Virus record (IMG/VR): IMGVR_UViG_3300035181_002074
Location: 1 to 64,000 of that record
Source: a virus
Reading direction: 5' to 3' (one strand)
Length of the DNA: 64,000 nt
Below the pieces are notes generated by a model. That model had not been told where the DNA came from. It did no database searches and saw only the letters and a program-made list of their open reading frames with translations. This document shows, piece by piece, positions 1 through 11,000 of this stretch. Position 1 is the first letter of the stretch, and each line of letters opens with the position of its first letter. The translations under genes were made by a program, and so were the position numbers.

Positions 1-2
1 CC

Positions 3-788
3 CAAGCACTAGAGAAAAAGGGAAGAGCTTTTACAAAATTTGAGCGATCCAGTAATACAGACAAAACAGGCACCGTAACGGATTTTGGTAAAAAAACTGA
101 TGTGAATAATTCATCGTCGGTTAATCAAACTCAGAGAACCATGTTCGGAGAGCTACCTCGTTGGGCTATTGACGAAAGCATGATTAAATCGGTAAGTACT
201 GCTACTAGTGAATCTAAGCGCATCAATTTTGTGCAAGTATGGGGCAAAAATGCTGGCGCGGAATTTAATGGTGCGACCGGTATATCATCTGAAGCAATTA
301 AACAAGGTCAAATGGCAGCTGGTAATTATCGTGCAGATGTTGCAGATATTAAGCGCCATGGATTACGTGCCTCGATCATGACATCACTATTTGATACGCT
401 TGAAAATGGATCTTCTGCAGCCCCTGAATGGGCGAAGCGTCGAGCTGACTGGGAATTTAACGGCCATTTGAAACTCAGTGGCACTATTACATGTATTGGA
501 ATTCAAGAGCCTATTTGTGAAGGTGACAACGTTGAAGTGCGTGGAATCGTATATCATATTGATAGCGTATCACATTCAGCCTCGATATCCTCAAGAGGAG
601 TTAAAACTTTTACTACTACATTACATGTATCAAACGGATTAGTAGCAAAAAGTTTAGAACCAAACAAGCCACCATCGTATGCATGCCATCTGTCTCCAAC
701 TAGATCAGGTCACGAAGCACCGGGCTTTTCCGAAGTTCAAACTAGGCACTCCGATAAAAAAAGAAACAGTAATGGAGACCAATCATAA
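3..788 (+). CDS. baseplate hub protein, 5' end outside window
   Basis: The frame is open from base 3 to the TAA at 786-788, so the gene starts outside the window; the GTG at 102 is only an internal codon. The visible 261 residues look like the C-terminal half of a tail hub protein of the gpD / T4 gp27 type: a segment GDNVEVRGIVYHIDSVSHS is followed by a strand FTTTLHVSNGL, the usual end of the hub domain that ends just before the spike gene. The last 40 residues are polar and probably flexible. It overlaps the spike gene by one base (TAATG), as expected for a hub-spike pair made in fixed ratio. The hub assignment comes from motif and context and was not confirmed by search. Confidence 0.6.
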   Translation, partial: QALEKKGRAFTKFERSSNTDKTGTVTDFGKKTDVNNSSSVNQTQRTMFGELPRWAIDESMIKSVSTATSESKRINFVQVWGKNAGAEFNGATGISSEAIKQGQMAAGNYRADVADIKRHGLRASIMTSLFDTLENGSSAAPEWAKRRADWEFNGHLKLSGTITCIGIQEPICEGDNVEVRGIVYHIDSVSHSASISSRGVKTFTTTLHVSNGLVAKSLEPNKPPSYACHLSPTRSGHEAPGFSEVQTRHSDKKRNSNGDQS

Positions 789-1693
789 TGGCACTCCATG
801 GAATGTATTTTGGTATTATCGAAGAGGTGTACCCACCTAATCATCAGATGAACGCATCAAAGCTTCAGTATGAATACCGCGCTTTGATTACTATTGATGG
901 ACAGGCTCAACTACCGGTTAAATGTATTAAGCTAGACCCATACGGATCAATTCATAATTACGAAGACTCAGTCTTAACTAAGGGCTGCCGTGTATTTGTG
1001 CAATTCCCGCGAGGCGATAAATCTTTGGGTGTTATCATGGGGGGATCGCGATTTAATAATACGGGCACGGATTCAAAAGCTGGTATTATTTACGAACACC
1101 GCTTCAACGAGATCATAGAAACCAATGACTTCAAAGGTTCATGGATGTTGCGATCAACAAGTGGACCATTTATCAAGCTCGAAAAAACTCGTATTTCAAT
1201 TACTGATACTCCAATTAAACAGGATGGAATTCAAAATGCAAACTACCAAGCTACTAACGATGCGGCACAGAGTATCACTACTGATCCGTTTAATGGTCAG
1301 TTCATTGTTTTAGATAAAGCAAAAGGCGAACTATTCATTAACACAAATGAATTAAAAATAATCGTGAATCAAAATGCAGACGTGCATATCCGCAAAGATT
1401 CTAAGGTGGTCATAGATGGCGCTGCAACAATCAATATTACCAAGGATGCTACCGTAAATGTGCAAGGTAATACTAATTTAAATGTGGCGCAAAATGTTGT
1501 GGCAAAAGTTAAAGGTGATCTTAAAGCAGACATTGGCGGACAAGCCACTGTTAAAGCAAAAGAGATTATGCTAAAAAGTGATGGCGCTGGGTTTCCATTA
1601 TCAAGTCTGATTTCTACTATGTCTTCCCCCTTGGTGGATATGATCACTGGTTTACCAGCTGAAGGATTAGATACAATCCAAGGCGGATCATAA
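788..1693 (+). CDS. baseplate central spike protein (gpV/gp5-like)
   Basis: 301 residues. Residues about 5-95 look like the OB fold of phage spikes, ending in VFVQFPRGDKSLGVIMGGS. From about residue 195 to 265 there are short alternating strands (for example VHIRKDSKVVIDGAATINI) of the kind that form the intertwined beta-helix of spike proteins. No lysozyme domain is present, so this is a gpV/gp5.4-like spike without enzymatic part. The start overlaps the stop of the hub gene and the stop overlaps the next start, so the three genes are translationally linked. The protein would form the membrane-piercing tip under the baseplate. Confidence 0.7.
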   Translation: MALHGMYFGIIEEVYPPNHQMNASKLQYEYRALITIDGQAQLPVKCIKLDPYGSIHNYEDSVLTKGCRVFVQFPRGDKSLGVIMGGSRFNNTGTDSKAGIIYEHRFNEIIETNDFKGSWMLRSTSGPFIKLEKTRISITDTPIKQDGIQNANYQATNDAAQSITTDPFNGQFIVLDKAKGELFINTNELKIIVNQNADVHIRKDSKVVIDGAATINITKDATVNVQGNTNLNVAQNVVAKVKGDLKADIGGQATVKAKEIMLKSDGAGFPLSSLISTMSSPLVDMITGLPAEGLDTIQGGS

Positions 1694-2427
1694 TGCCAGC
1701 TCAACCAGCGGTTCTTGCTGAACTATGCAAGACTAAGATGCATAATGAAATTTTAGCGGTGTATCAGCAACGTCATCCTGATACAGATAAATATCATGGT
1801 CCTTTAAATCAAAGGAACCCGATGTACTTTATTCAATTTGCTAATGCGATTGGCCAAGGTATAGCTCAAGGCACACCATTAGTAAACTTTACAACCTTGG
1901 ATGTTGGGGTCATGGGTACACCACCCGTACCCGGAACCGGTGCCGGAGTTGGAATCGTATTCGATGCAGCCTTTTTTGAACAAACCGCTTACACTCATAT
2001 CCGTAATGCAATGCTGGCAACATTCAGTAAATGTGCCCATGATCCATATCCGCCACGTCTGGAAAATTCTGGAATGTATCTAAAAGCCATGTGCAAAGCC
2101 GTGGGTGAATCCATTGCGGAGCATTATAAGACCGCTTGGATTTTAACCTCTGCTCATCCGCTGATCTATGTCGGTACTGGGAAAATCAATAACGGTATGT
2201 TTTCGGGTATCCAGCAAGATCTCGTCTATCAAAGCATACTATCGCTCGGATTCTTAATGAGGGGTCAAGCTTGGCCAATTATATGTCAAGAAATCGCCAA
2301 AGCTTATAAACTGACCATAGAGACTAAATCGACCGGTCAAGTCACCATCGTGGGTGTTTGTATCCCGTCGATTTATCAACTTTGTATGATTAACAGTACA
2401 GGTGCTGGAACAGGCACTGCCACCTAA
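1693..2427 (+). CDS. virion structural protein of the baseplate cluster, unknown function
   Basis: 244 residues, not recognised. It contains a Pro/Gly-rich stretch (residues about 70-90), an alpha-rich middle with several Cys and Met, and a C-terminal strand region ending in a Gly/Thr-rich tail. Its start shares a base with the spike stop (TAATG). Position between spike and wedge genes and lack of signal peptide suggest a baseplate component. The late-promoter-like motif CCTAATATTTT begins at its stop codon, so a new transcript probably begins behind it. Confidence 0.55.
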   Translation: MPAQPAVLAELCKTKMHNEILAVYQQRHPDTDKYHGPLNQRNPMYFIQFANAIGQGIAQGTPLVNFTTLDVGVMGTPPVPGTGAGVGIVFDAAFFEQTAYTHIRNAMLATFSKCAHDPYPPRLENSGMYLKAMCKAVGESIAEHYKTAWILTSAHPLIYVGTGKINNGMFSGIQQDLVYQSILSLGFLMRGQAWPIICQEIAKAYKLTIETKSTGQVTIVGVCIPSIYQLCMINSTGAGTGTAT

Positions 2428-2433
2428 TATTTT
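2423..2433 (+). promoter_or_regulatory. late promoter-like motif CCTAATATTTT
   Basis: Lies across the stop codon of the upstream gene and 24 bases before the start of the wedge gene at 2457. Same core as at six other plus-strand gene fronts in this window. The role is inferred from position and repetition only. Confidence 0.5.
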
Positions 2434-2456
2434 ACCATAGAGAATCTCCCCCTACC

Positions 2457-5063
2457 ATGTCACTACCCAATATACCCTCAGTTGGACCTCCAGCTATTCC
2501 AAGCGCATCAAGCATTCTGGATTCATTGAATCCGTTCGCTAATCGTACCGTGAATAATCAAGCATCGGGGACAGGAAAAGATTATGCTATTAATGACAAA
2601 ATCTTTAATAATAGCAGAGATTTAGTTAATTTACTGGCTCCATCCCATCAGTCGCAATTTGATCCATTAGATTTCAGTCGTATATATGGATATAATCTAA
2701 CTATATACGGTGGCGACAGTGTTTCTGTTTTCAATTTCCCCATCCCACCCCAAAATATTTCCATCTCGGTTCCATCCGCCACAGACACGACTGTCACGAT
2801 GAAAGGTATTGTTGAAGATCATAATGGGGCACCGTTACGTCGTATCGCAATACGCGGCACGACTGGCGTACTACCACTTGACCCAATGACGTCTACCAGT
2901 CAAACGACTGGGCCAAATAATCTTTTACAAGCCATGTTTAAAGATACATTTCAATCTGCTGTGCGGGTTGTCAATCAGGCCACACAATTAGTGGAAACAG
3001 TGAAATCTATTTTTGGTGGTGGCAACATAAGTGCCCCACTGAACTGGAAAAACGCTGACATAAGTAAATCCACAACTGGATATGCCATTGCTCATACTAT
3101 GTATCGATTCTTGGATGGCTATCTGGCCATGAAAAAGAGTCACCATAATTCCAGAGTACGTTTATGTTTTGAAATGCATAAAGATAAAATGTATTATGAT
3201 TGCACACTGAACGACTTCAGTATTAATAAGATGCAAGGCTCGCTAGAGTATGAATACACAATCAATTTAACGGCATGGCGTAGACAAGCTGTGCCACCGT
3301 CTGGTGCTACCAATAAATGGGCTAAAGCTACTATTTTAAATACAACCCCCGCGAAAGATCTTAATGCTATTGCTGGAATCACTAAAGCCCTCAGACAAAG
3401 CCGTAAGCTTCTTGCAAGTTCGTTTGGTATTATGTCTGGTATTCGCGGAGATGTGGATACAGTATTTACTCAGCCTCTAAGAGAAGCTATTCTGCTTGGC
3501 GGCGAGGCTTCCGGCGGTTACAATTCATTAGGTGATTTCCCGAAGTCATTGGTTCTTAGTAATCAGTACGGATTAAAGTCCGCGATGGATGCAGCGAAGG
3601 ATCAATCAAAAATGGCTTCGATTAGTCAGTTATTGATTAAAAAGGGTTATTTTTCCAACGACAATAATAAGCCGAACTACGCTAATTTTGCTCCATCCCA
3701 ATCAATTCTAGCTTCGGAATCTCGCGAAGCAAAAGATTCTAATCAGGCAGAATTAAACGGTTACGATAATGATGGTTCCAGTTTCCTGTCTGCATTAAAC
3801 GATCCAGAAGTGTCGATTGAAATGTTAGATGCTTTTACTGTTGATGAAATACCAATGAGTGATGCGCAACAGAAGGCAATATCAGATGAGATTGAGCGTG
3901 TGCAAAATTTAACAGTGGGTGACTGGCGCCTTCGTCGTGATCAAATGGAATCCTTCGCTGCGTCTATATCAGAAGCTTTTGGCGGCGGTAACGCTACATA
4001 TAATCGCATCTATGGACGACAAAATAAAAAAGTTAATAAAAAACTACGCACAGAAGACATCTTATTATTAGCACAAATCAATGACGTTATCTTAGCCATG
4101 AATTCTTTTATTAATGCCTTTGATGAATCCACGTCTACCGGACAAAATGATTATTACAGTTATTACGCTAATTTAGCGAGAGAGAATGGTATCGCGTTTT
4201 CTACTAATCAAAGCAAATTCTATGTTCCGTTTCCATATGGAGCATCCATGGAATCATTGGCAGTGCAGTATCTTGGTCAATCCAGTCGTTGGCTCGAAAT
4301 TGCTGCATTAAATGGCCTTAAAGCTCCATATATAGATGAAGACGGTTTTGATAAATATTTTAAATCAACCGGTTCTGCCAATAGTATTACATTAAATAAT
4401 TCCGAAAACCTTTATATCGGCCAGACCGTATTACTATCGTCTGATATCCAAGTTGGTTCTCCCCGTAAGATTACCGGAATTGATAACGTATCTGAAATCG
4501 CAGCTATAATTACAGTTGATGGAGACAGTAATCTTTCGGATTTTAAATCCAGCGAAAACGCTAAACTGAAGGCTTATATGCCTGACACCGTTAATAGTTT
4601 AAAAATGGTAGCCATTCCATCTGCAAGCGGCACAGGTATTAATAATCGTATTAAAGTCACCCCAACCCCAGCAGACTTAGACCCGATCGCATTAGTGGCG
4701 CAGACTGATTTCTTGCTTCAATCCGATGGAGATCTTGCAATATCATCATCCGGCGAAGTATCTCTCGCAACCGGTTTAACCAATATCATACAAGCAGCTA
4801 ATATTAAAATCCTGACTAGAGCTGGCTCTATCATTAGTGACCCACAATTTGGTAACCCTTTAGCGGCGGGTGACTCTACAGCTGATACCACTGCGGCCAG
4901 CTTACTATCACGTTTATCCGATTTATTTGCCGATGACCCAAGATTTGGACCAGTTTTAGCTGCCAGCGTCAATAAGAAGGGGGTAGCCTGCGAGATCTCT
5001 ATTCTTATTCGGGTCGCTGGAACTGATCTAAACCTTCCTATCGTAGCTGAACTACCGTTATAA
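2457..5063 (+). CDS. baseplate wedge protein with LysM-like and gp25-like regions
   Basis: 868 residues. The N-terminal third (about 75-280) is strand-rich, seen in large myophage baseplate proteins but not firmly named. Around 585-625 the sequence FYVPFPYGASMESLAVQYLG followed by SSRWLEIAALN matches the LysM-like part of T4 gp53-type wedge proteins, which tethers the wedge. Residues about 748-868 look like the gp25/gpW domain: a 'LATGLTNIIQAANIKILTR' strand-helix, a G-S-x-x-D-P-x-F-G-N-P box, and a closing strand region ending in AELPL. So wedge functions that are separate genes in T4 appear joined here. The gp25-type end and the following J gene interact in all contractile tails, which fits the order. 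Confidence 0.65.
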   Translation: MSLPNIPSVGPPAIPSASSILDSLNPFANRTVNNQASGTGKDYAINDKIFNNSRDLVNLLAPSHQSQFDPLDFSRIYGYNLTIYGGDSVSVFNFPIPPQNISISVPSATDTTVTMKGIVEDHNGAPLRRIAIRGTTGVLPLDPMTSTSQTTGPNNLLQAMFKDTFQSAVRVVNQATQLVETVKSIFGGGNISAPLNWKNADISKSTTGYAIAHTMYRFLDGYLAMKKSHHNSRVRLCFEMHKDKMYYDCTLNDFSINKMQGSLEYEYTINLTAWRRQAVPPSGATNKWAKATILNTTPAKDLNAIAGITKALRQSRKLLASSFGIMSGIRGDVDTVFTQPLREAILLGGEASGGYNSLGDFPKSLVLSNQYGLKSAMDAAKDQSKMASISQLLIKKGYFSNDNNKPNYANFAPSQSILASESREAKDSNQAELNGYDNDGSSFLSALNDPEVSIEMLDAFTVDEIPMSDAQQKAISDEIERVQNLTVGDWRLRRDQMESFAASISEAFGGGNATYNRIYGRQNKKVNKKLRTEDILLLAQINDVILAMNSFINAFDESTSTGQNDYYSYYANLARENGIAFSTNQSKFYVPFPYGASMESLAVQYLGQSSRWLEIAALNGLKAPYIDEDGFDKYFKSTGSANSITLNNSENLYIGQTVLLSSDIQVGSPRKITGIDNVSEIAAIITVDGDSNLSDFKSSENAKLKAYMPDTVNSLKMVAIPSASGTGINNRIKVTPTPADLDPIALVAQTDFLLQSDGDLAISSSGEVSLATGLTNIIQAANIKILTRAGSIISDPQFGNPLAAGDSTADTTAASLLSRLSDLFADDPRFGPVLAASVNKKGVACEISILIRVAGTDLNLPIVAELPL

Positions 5064-5064
5064 C

Positions 5065-5075
5065 CCTAATATTTT
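5065..5075 (+). promoter_or_regulatory. late promoter-like motif CCTAATATTTT
   Basis: Sits between the wedge and the J gene. The following leader, TCATTAAGGAAATCCCTCAC up to the ATG, is nearly identical to the leader in front of the gene at 24565, including the AAGGAA ribosome site. Confidence 0.55.
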
Positions 5076-5094
5076 CATTAAGGAAATCCCTCAC

Positions 5095-8000
5095 ATGGCC
5101 GAAACACCAAAGCTTAGAAGCCCCGAAACCATCTATGGCGATTTAGTCGATGGATTCACTTCTCGTGCCCGTAATGTTACAGATCTTAGTAAGCAATCTG
5201 TATTAAATCAATTAATTAAGGCTGTTTCTGAATCTAATTTCAGGGCAGTGGCTGATATTATTCAAAGCATTGATGCTCTCAATATTGATAGAGCTATTGG
5301 TGATGCTTTGCAACGCCTTGCTCGTGACCGTAATGTACCAATCCTTTCTGGTCGTTATTCCTCTGGTCGTGTTGACATCACAGATACGACGTTTACTAAA
5401 ATTGAATCCGCTATCTTTGCCGGTCAACCAGCTCCAATCGGTGGATCACAAGTGATTTACGTAGCCGATGCATCTAAGTTTACCGCTACTGGTAAGCTCT
5501 ATATCGGACGCAATACACCAAACGTGGAAGGTCCATTGGATTATATTTCCATTGCATCCCAAGGCGGCGGAGCCTATTGGGCGATCACTTTGGCTCCTAC
5601 ATCATTGACTACCAAGTATCATAACGTAGGTGAAAAAGTTATTTTTGCTCAAGGCGGAAACCGCTTAATTAATGCAAACGCAGGAGTTCAAACTGCTTCT
5701 GGTTCTAGTGCTGAGCCAATTACTTTTAAAACAACTTCTAATGCCACTATCCAAGATGGTGAAACAACTGTTTACAATGTACCAATCGTTTGCAACCAAA
5801 TCGGTACAGCCGGTAATGTGCCTAAAGGTTCCATCCGTGAAACTGTTTCATTGCCGTTTGATTCAGTAGCTAATAACTCTCAACCGTTTACTAACGGTAT
5901 GGCTCCAGATAATGACGATACATTAAGAGATCGTATTAAAGCTTACGAACAAGCGAAATCTAAAGGTACTGAAGCTGCAATTAAAGTATCCGCGATTGAT
6001 GTAGTATCTGATGATGATCTTAAACGTGTAACTTCTTCAAATGTAATCCGTTATTCGGATTTATCTTCTGCACTGATCTTCGATGATGGAACAGGCTACG
6101 AGTCTATTTTTAATGGCGTTGGTCTAGAAAAAGTAATTGATAAAGCCCTCGGTGGTGAAACTAACTTACAACTAAGACAGTATCCATTAACTCAAGCACG
6201 GGTGATCAACAACGTAGATGGTCCATTTAATATTAATGATGGCGATACCTTAGATATTGATATTCAAGGTGTCCGCAAGTCTCATATCTTCTATTCCACT
6301 GATTTTAAAGTACAAGGAGCAGCAACTGTATCAGAAATTGTTGACTCAATTAATTCTGACCCCAACTTTCATGCTTACGCTACTGGCGCAATAAATACTA
6401 CTCGTATTGCATTGTACCCACGTGAGCGTACACAAAATGAGATCACTGTTAAGAGTCGTTCTACGATTGATGCGAATGTTCATTTAGGTTTTCCAGTTAA
6501 TACTGAGTACACCATTCGTTTATATAAAAATGATATTGCTTTATATCAAGATGGACTAGTGGCAAAAGTTAGTACTAGCCCAAAAGCAAACTGGGTTAAT
6601 ACTATTACTGCCGGAGATACGCTAATTTATTCAGTGGATAACGCTCCAAGCATTACTACGACATTTACCACTGATTCTTTTCAAGCCGTCAGCTTAACAT
6701 CAAGTGTTAGTTCATTTACGTCCATTGAAATTTGGGCAGCTGTAATGAACACATTAATGGCTGGATGCACTGCTACCGTAAATGGTGATGTGATTGAAAT
6801 TAAATCAAACTTAGGACAAGACACTAGAGCTTCTATTTATATTAGCGGTGGAACGATCTATAGTAAAATGTTTCCTGCTAATACAGTATTAGCAGCTACA
6901 GGTAGAAGTTCTGATTTTAATCTCAATATTAATACTGGGCAACTTGAACTAACCGAACCATTGCTTGCTGGCGATTCGATTGCTGCCGGATCTGCGTTCA
7001 CTAGAAGTAAGATATCTACGAATTCTATACCGAATGGCCCAACTTCTGTGGGTAATATGTGGTTAGTATCAGATGGTAACGCTAAAGGCATTGCAACTGG
7101 TTTAAGATTAAACACAACCCTTTATTTTGAGCAATACAATGCAAACCCAGATTTATTACGTCTACGTGGCGTGTCTGCAACTTTAACTCCAGAAGGATTC
7201 ACTAGCGTACAAGTAGGTGACTGGATATTGGTATGGGCTGAAGCGGCTGATGCAATGTTATATCCAACGATGTATGCTAATCGTGGTTACTGGCGCGTAG
7301 AGCAAATTGATAATGGTATCGTAGTTCGTATCGGTGGTAACTTCACTCCTACTTATGGCTTTGAATATGGTCTACCTCTTGATCGTATCGCAGTTGTACG
7401 CAGTACAGCTCCAGTACAACATTTAAATTACCCAGTTAGCACTATTGGCGGCTTCATTAATACTATTAAATCACAAATGGTAGGTATTGATGCGGAAGCA
7501 GTTGGCTCTACTGTACGTATTTCCACACAGACATCTGGATCAGCAGGTGAACTATTTGTGATTGCAGCCGATGCTGGAGCTAGATCTCTTGGTTTTGCGT
7601 CATCTACTATCGTGGATAATATTACTTCACATTATGGTTTTGCAGCGAATCAAGACGCCGAAGCCGGTACTCCTTTATTTACCCACAGTGCTTTTGGTAC
7701 AAAAACTAGCGCAACTGAATTTCAAGAAACAAACTATGTTGCTTTGGGCGGACATCTCGATAACTTCGCAGAGCTGCTTAATAATTACGAAACTAGCCCA
7801 CTACAAGAATTGCCAGATTCTAATAAATCCCGCAGAGTTCTAACTGAGGATTATATTGGTTCGAATGTTACCTTGAAAATTCCTCCGTATATGGCTAACA
7901 CTGAATCACCGATCCAAGCTTCAGATCGATACTTCCTAAGAGAAAGTTATCAATTTGACGCTAACGATCAAGTGACGTTCATTGTGGATGGCGACAATAA

Positions 8001-11000
8001 TACCAAGACTTACAATACTCCAACCTCTAGAAAAATCAAAGTTAATAGTCACAGTACTCCTAGCTTACAAGATTTTTCTGCTTCTGATACTGAATCTACT
8101 TTAGCTCTAGAAGACCCATCATCGTTTAATACTTTTGACTTTACTGATTTCAAAGTATGGCGTAAAGCTGGTATTTTATTGAGTGATGGATCATTATCGA
8201 TTAAATTTAATTCCGCCGATTTCGGTCCTGCCGGTAATTCCTTGCGTGTTGGTTATGTGTATCCAACTAGTCGCACTCAGACTAGTTTATCGTACAATAC
8301 AATCAACAATGAAACAGGCGCCATCGGTATCACATTACCAGTGACGTTAAGCCGTACTGCTAATTGGGATGGAACAACTTCCTTTACGACTGATGTAGTG
8401 ACTACTGGCGGTAGAGATGCTGTAACTTACACTTATCGCGTCGGTACAGCCCCATCTTTAAGTATTGGTGCTGGTGTGACCAATGGCGATATCGCGATGC
8501 TTGACCCAACATCAAATTTCCTATCAAGCAATAAAGATTTTTCAGCGAAAGTATCAGCAGTAACCCCAACAACTTTTACTATCAATAGACCTACTGGAAC
8601 AGCTACTAGTGATAATGTTATCTTTAGTTCCATGATCAATCAAGCAGGCGTTACAACTGTAACTTCAACCACTTCTCATGGCATTACTACTGGTGATCGC
8701 ATCGGTATCTGGAATACTGCAGCAGTTAGCGGTATCACGAAGCCTTTCGAAACCACTTATTTCCCCACAGTAACAAGTCCGAATACTTTTACAATACCAA
8801 CTCCAGTTACTGCCCCAACTGGTACAATCATTAGCACTACCCATGCTGGTAACATTGTGACTGTAACCTCAACTGCCCATGGATTGCAAGCGGGTAATAT
8901 CGTAATTATATCTAACGTGGCAACTGCCGTTAATGGTACTCACCCAGTTTCTAATATTTTAAATGCTAATCAGTTTCAATATGTAGTGATTGGATCAAGC
9001 TCCCCTCCGACCGGTGGACAGTTTGATTTCCAAAGTTATGCCGCAGACGGAACTACTTCACAATCTATTACCAGCGTTACTAAGTCTGGTTACACTGTCA
9101 CAGTTTTCGACAATAATAATCTTGTTACAAACGATCTAGTACAAATTACTGGTGCCGTTTGGGATGCTTACGTTGTGCTCACTACATATGGTATTGGTGA
9201 CATGGTAAGATATTCTGGAATAGATTATGTATCGTTAGTGTCAGGCAATACTAGTAATCAGCCTAACACCTCACCAGCGCAGTGGGCTATTAGCTCACTG
9301 ACCCTCAATGGCAACTATGTTGTTAGCTCAGCTGTCGCTGGTGTAAGTTTCACGTTTACCACTTCATTTGGTGGTAATGGTAGTTCAACTGGCACAGGCA
9401 CCGCAGCAAAGATGACAACTGCTGGTAAACTTGCAAGATCTATTGGTTCCAGCGAAGCGAAATTACAATTTGCACAAGTTCAATCAACAGCACAAGATGT
9501 CCTTACATTTGTAAGCACTAGCATGGCTGGCGTTTTACAAGCGGATCTCGTTACAGGCAGCTTAGGTGATTTAATTAATACATCAACTGCTGACAATGGC
9601 ATCGGTACTAATTACTATTCCGTAACGGCATTAAATATTAGCGGAACAATCTCTAGCAATCTCATTAATATTACAGTAAATGGTAATATTGCAGCAGGTT
9701 CTGATATTATATTGAATTCATCAAGTCATGCTGCGTATAACGATAGTTATGTAGTGTTAGATTCAGTACAATCTGGATTAAATTATATTTTAACGCTCAG
9801 AACAGCTATTAATTCTACGACAACGTTCTCTGCAGCGATGACCGGTGGAACAGTTCGCGGTACGAATGCTTATTCAATGTTTAAAGATGGTGAAAATTGG
9901 GTAAAATCATCTGATTTACAATCTTTACCCACGTTGCCACAATTCTCTCTCAAACGTGCATGGTCTACTGCTCCAGCAATAGACGAAGAAATACGTGTAA
10001 TTGCTACCACCAATGATCATTTAGCTAGATTTTGGAATATTTTAAGCGTGACCGGATTATCTAACGTTGCTACGATCAATAATAGTGAATATGGACGTCA
10101 ATTACAGGTTAGAACCAAAACTTTCGGTGCATCTGGTTCTATTCAAGTAGCCGGTGGTAGTGCAACAGCTGGACAAATTGCTTTAATTGGTGCCGGTAAA
10201 GAACAAGATACGACAACAGGGTCATTTGTGATCCCGTATGAAGCTCGCAAAGGTTTAAATAGCCGTTCATGGGTTAAACTTACACAAACAGTTAGACAAA
10301 ACAAATCACTCGGATTCAGTGGTACGACAGTAATACAAACGTTTAACGATGGATTGCAAATTACTGGCGGTACTGGATCATTCCAAACTTTAAGGGCAAC
10401 GACACAAGCTACCGGCACTACGATCAAAGTAGAGCGTCATGGTGATTATGTGGCCTACATTGGAATCGATGGTGCATCCATGGGATTACTTTCGAATTCT
10501 ACACAATTCGTGCGCGAAGGTGACTGGGTTAAGATTAGAAACACTGTATCTGTGCCATTTACACCATCCAACTGCGGAATCTTCCAAGTTGTGCGTGTAT
10601 TCGGTAACGGTACTTTCTGGATTGAAAATGATTTAGCTGTGGACGAGATTGTTACACTGACGGCTTCTACTGAGATGGCATTTTACAGCTATGATTCGGT
10701 TATGCCGGATGATACGCTGATCATTGCTGGGAACATTTTAGATCCGTTAAACGTAGGTCGTTACTTGGTGATTGATGAAACATCTGCGGGAGCATTTTTC
10801 CCTACCAGTACTAGAATTTATACTAAGCCTATTCCTATTACTCATGCACCAACCGTGCTTGGAGATTCTTTCTTGCAGGTTAACGTTGAAGAGTATAAAC
10901 CACTATCACTGTTGAAGCGCATCGTGACGATTGCCCCATCATCGGCTGGCTACGCTAATGTAATCGTTGATAGCTCAAACTTAATGAATAAAATGTCTTC

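Noticed and set aside
102-788. Start of the first gene at the GTG at 102
   Set aside because: The frame is open to the left window edge without a stop, and the GTG has no ribosome site, so the gene is treated as 5'-partial.
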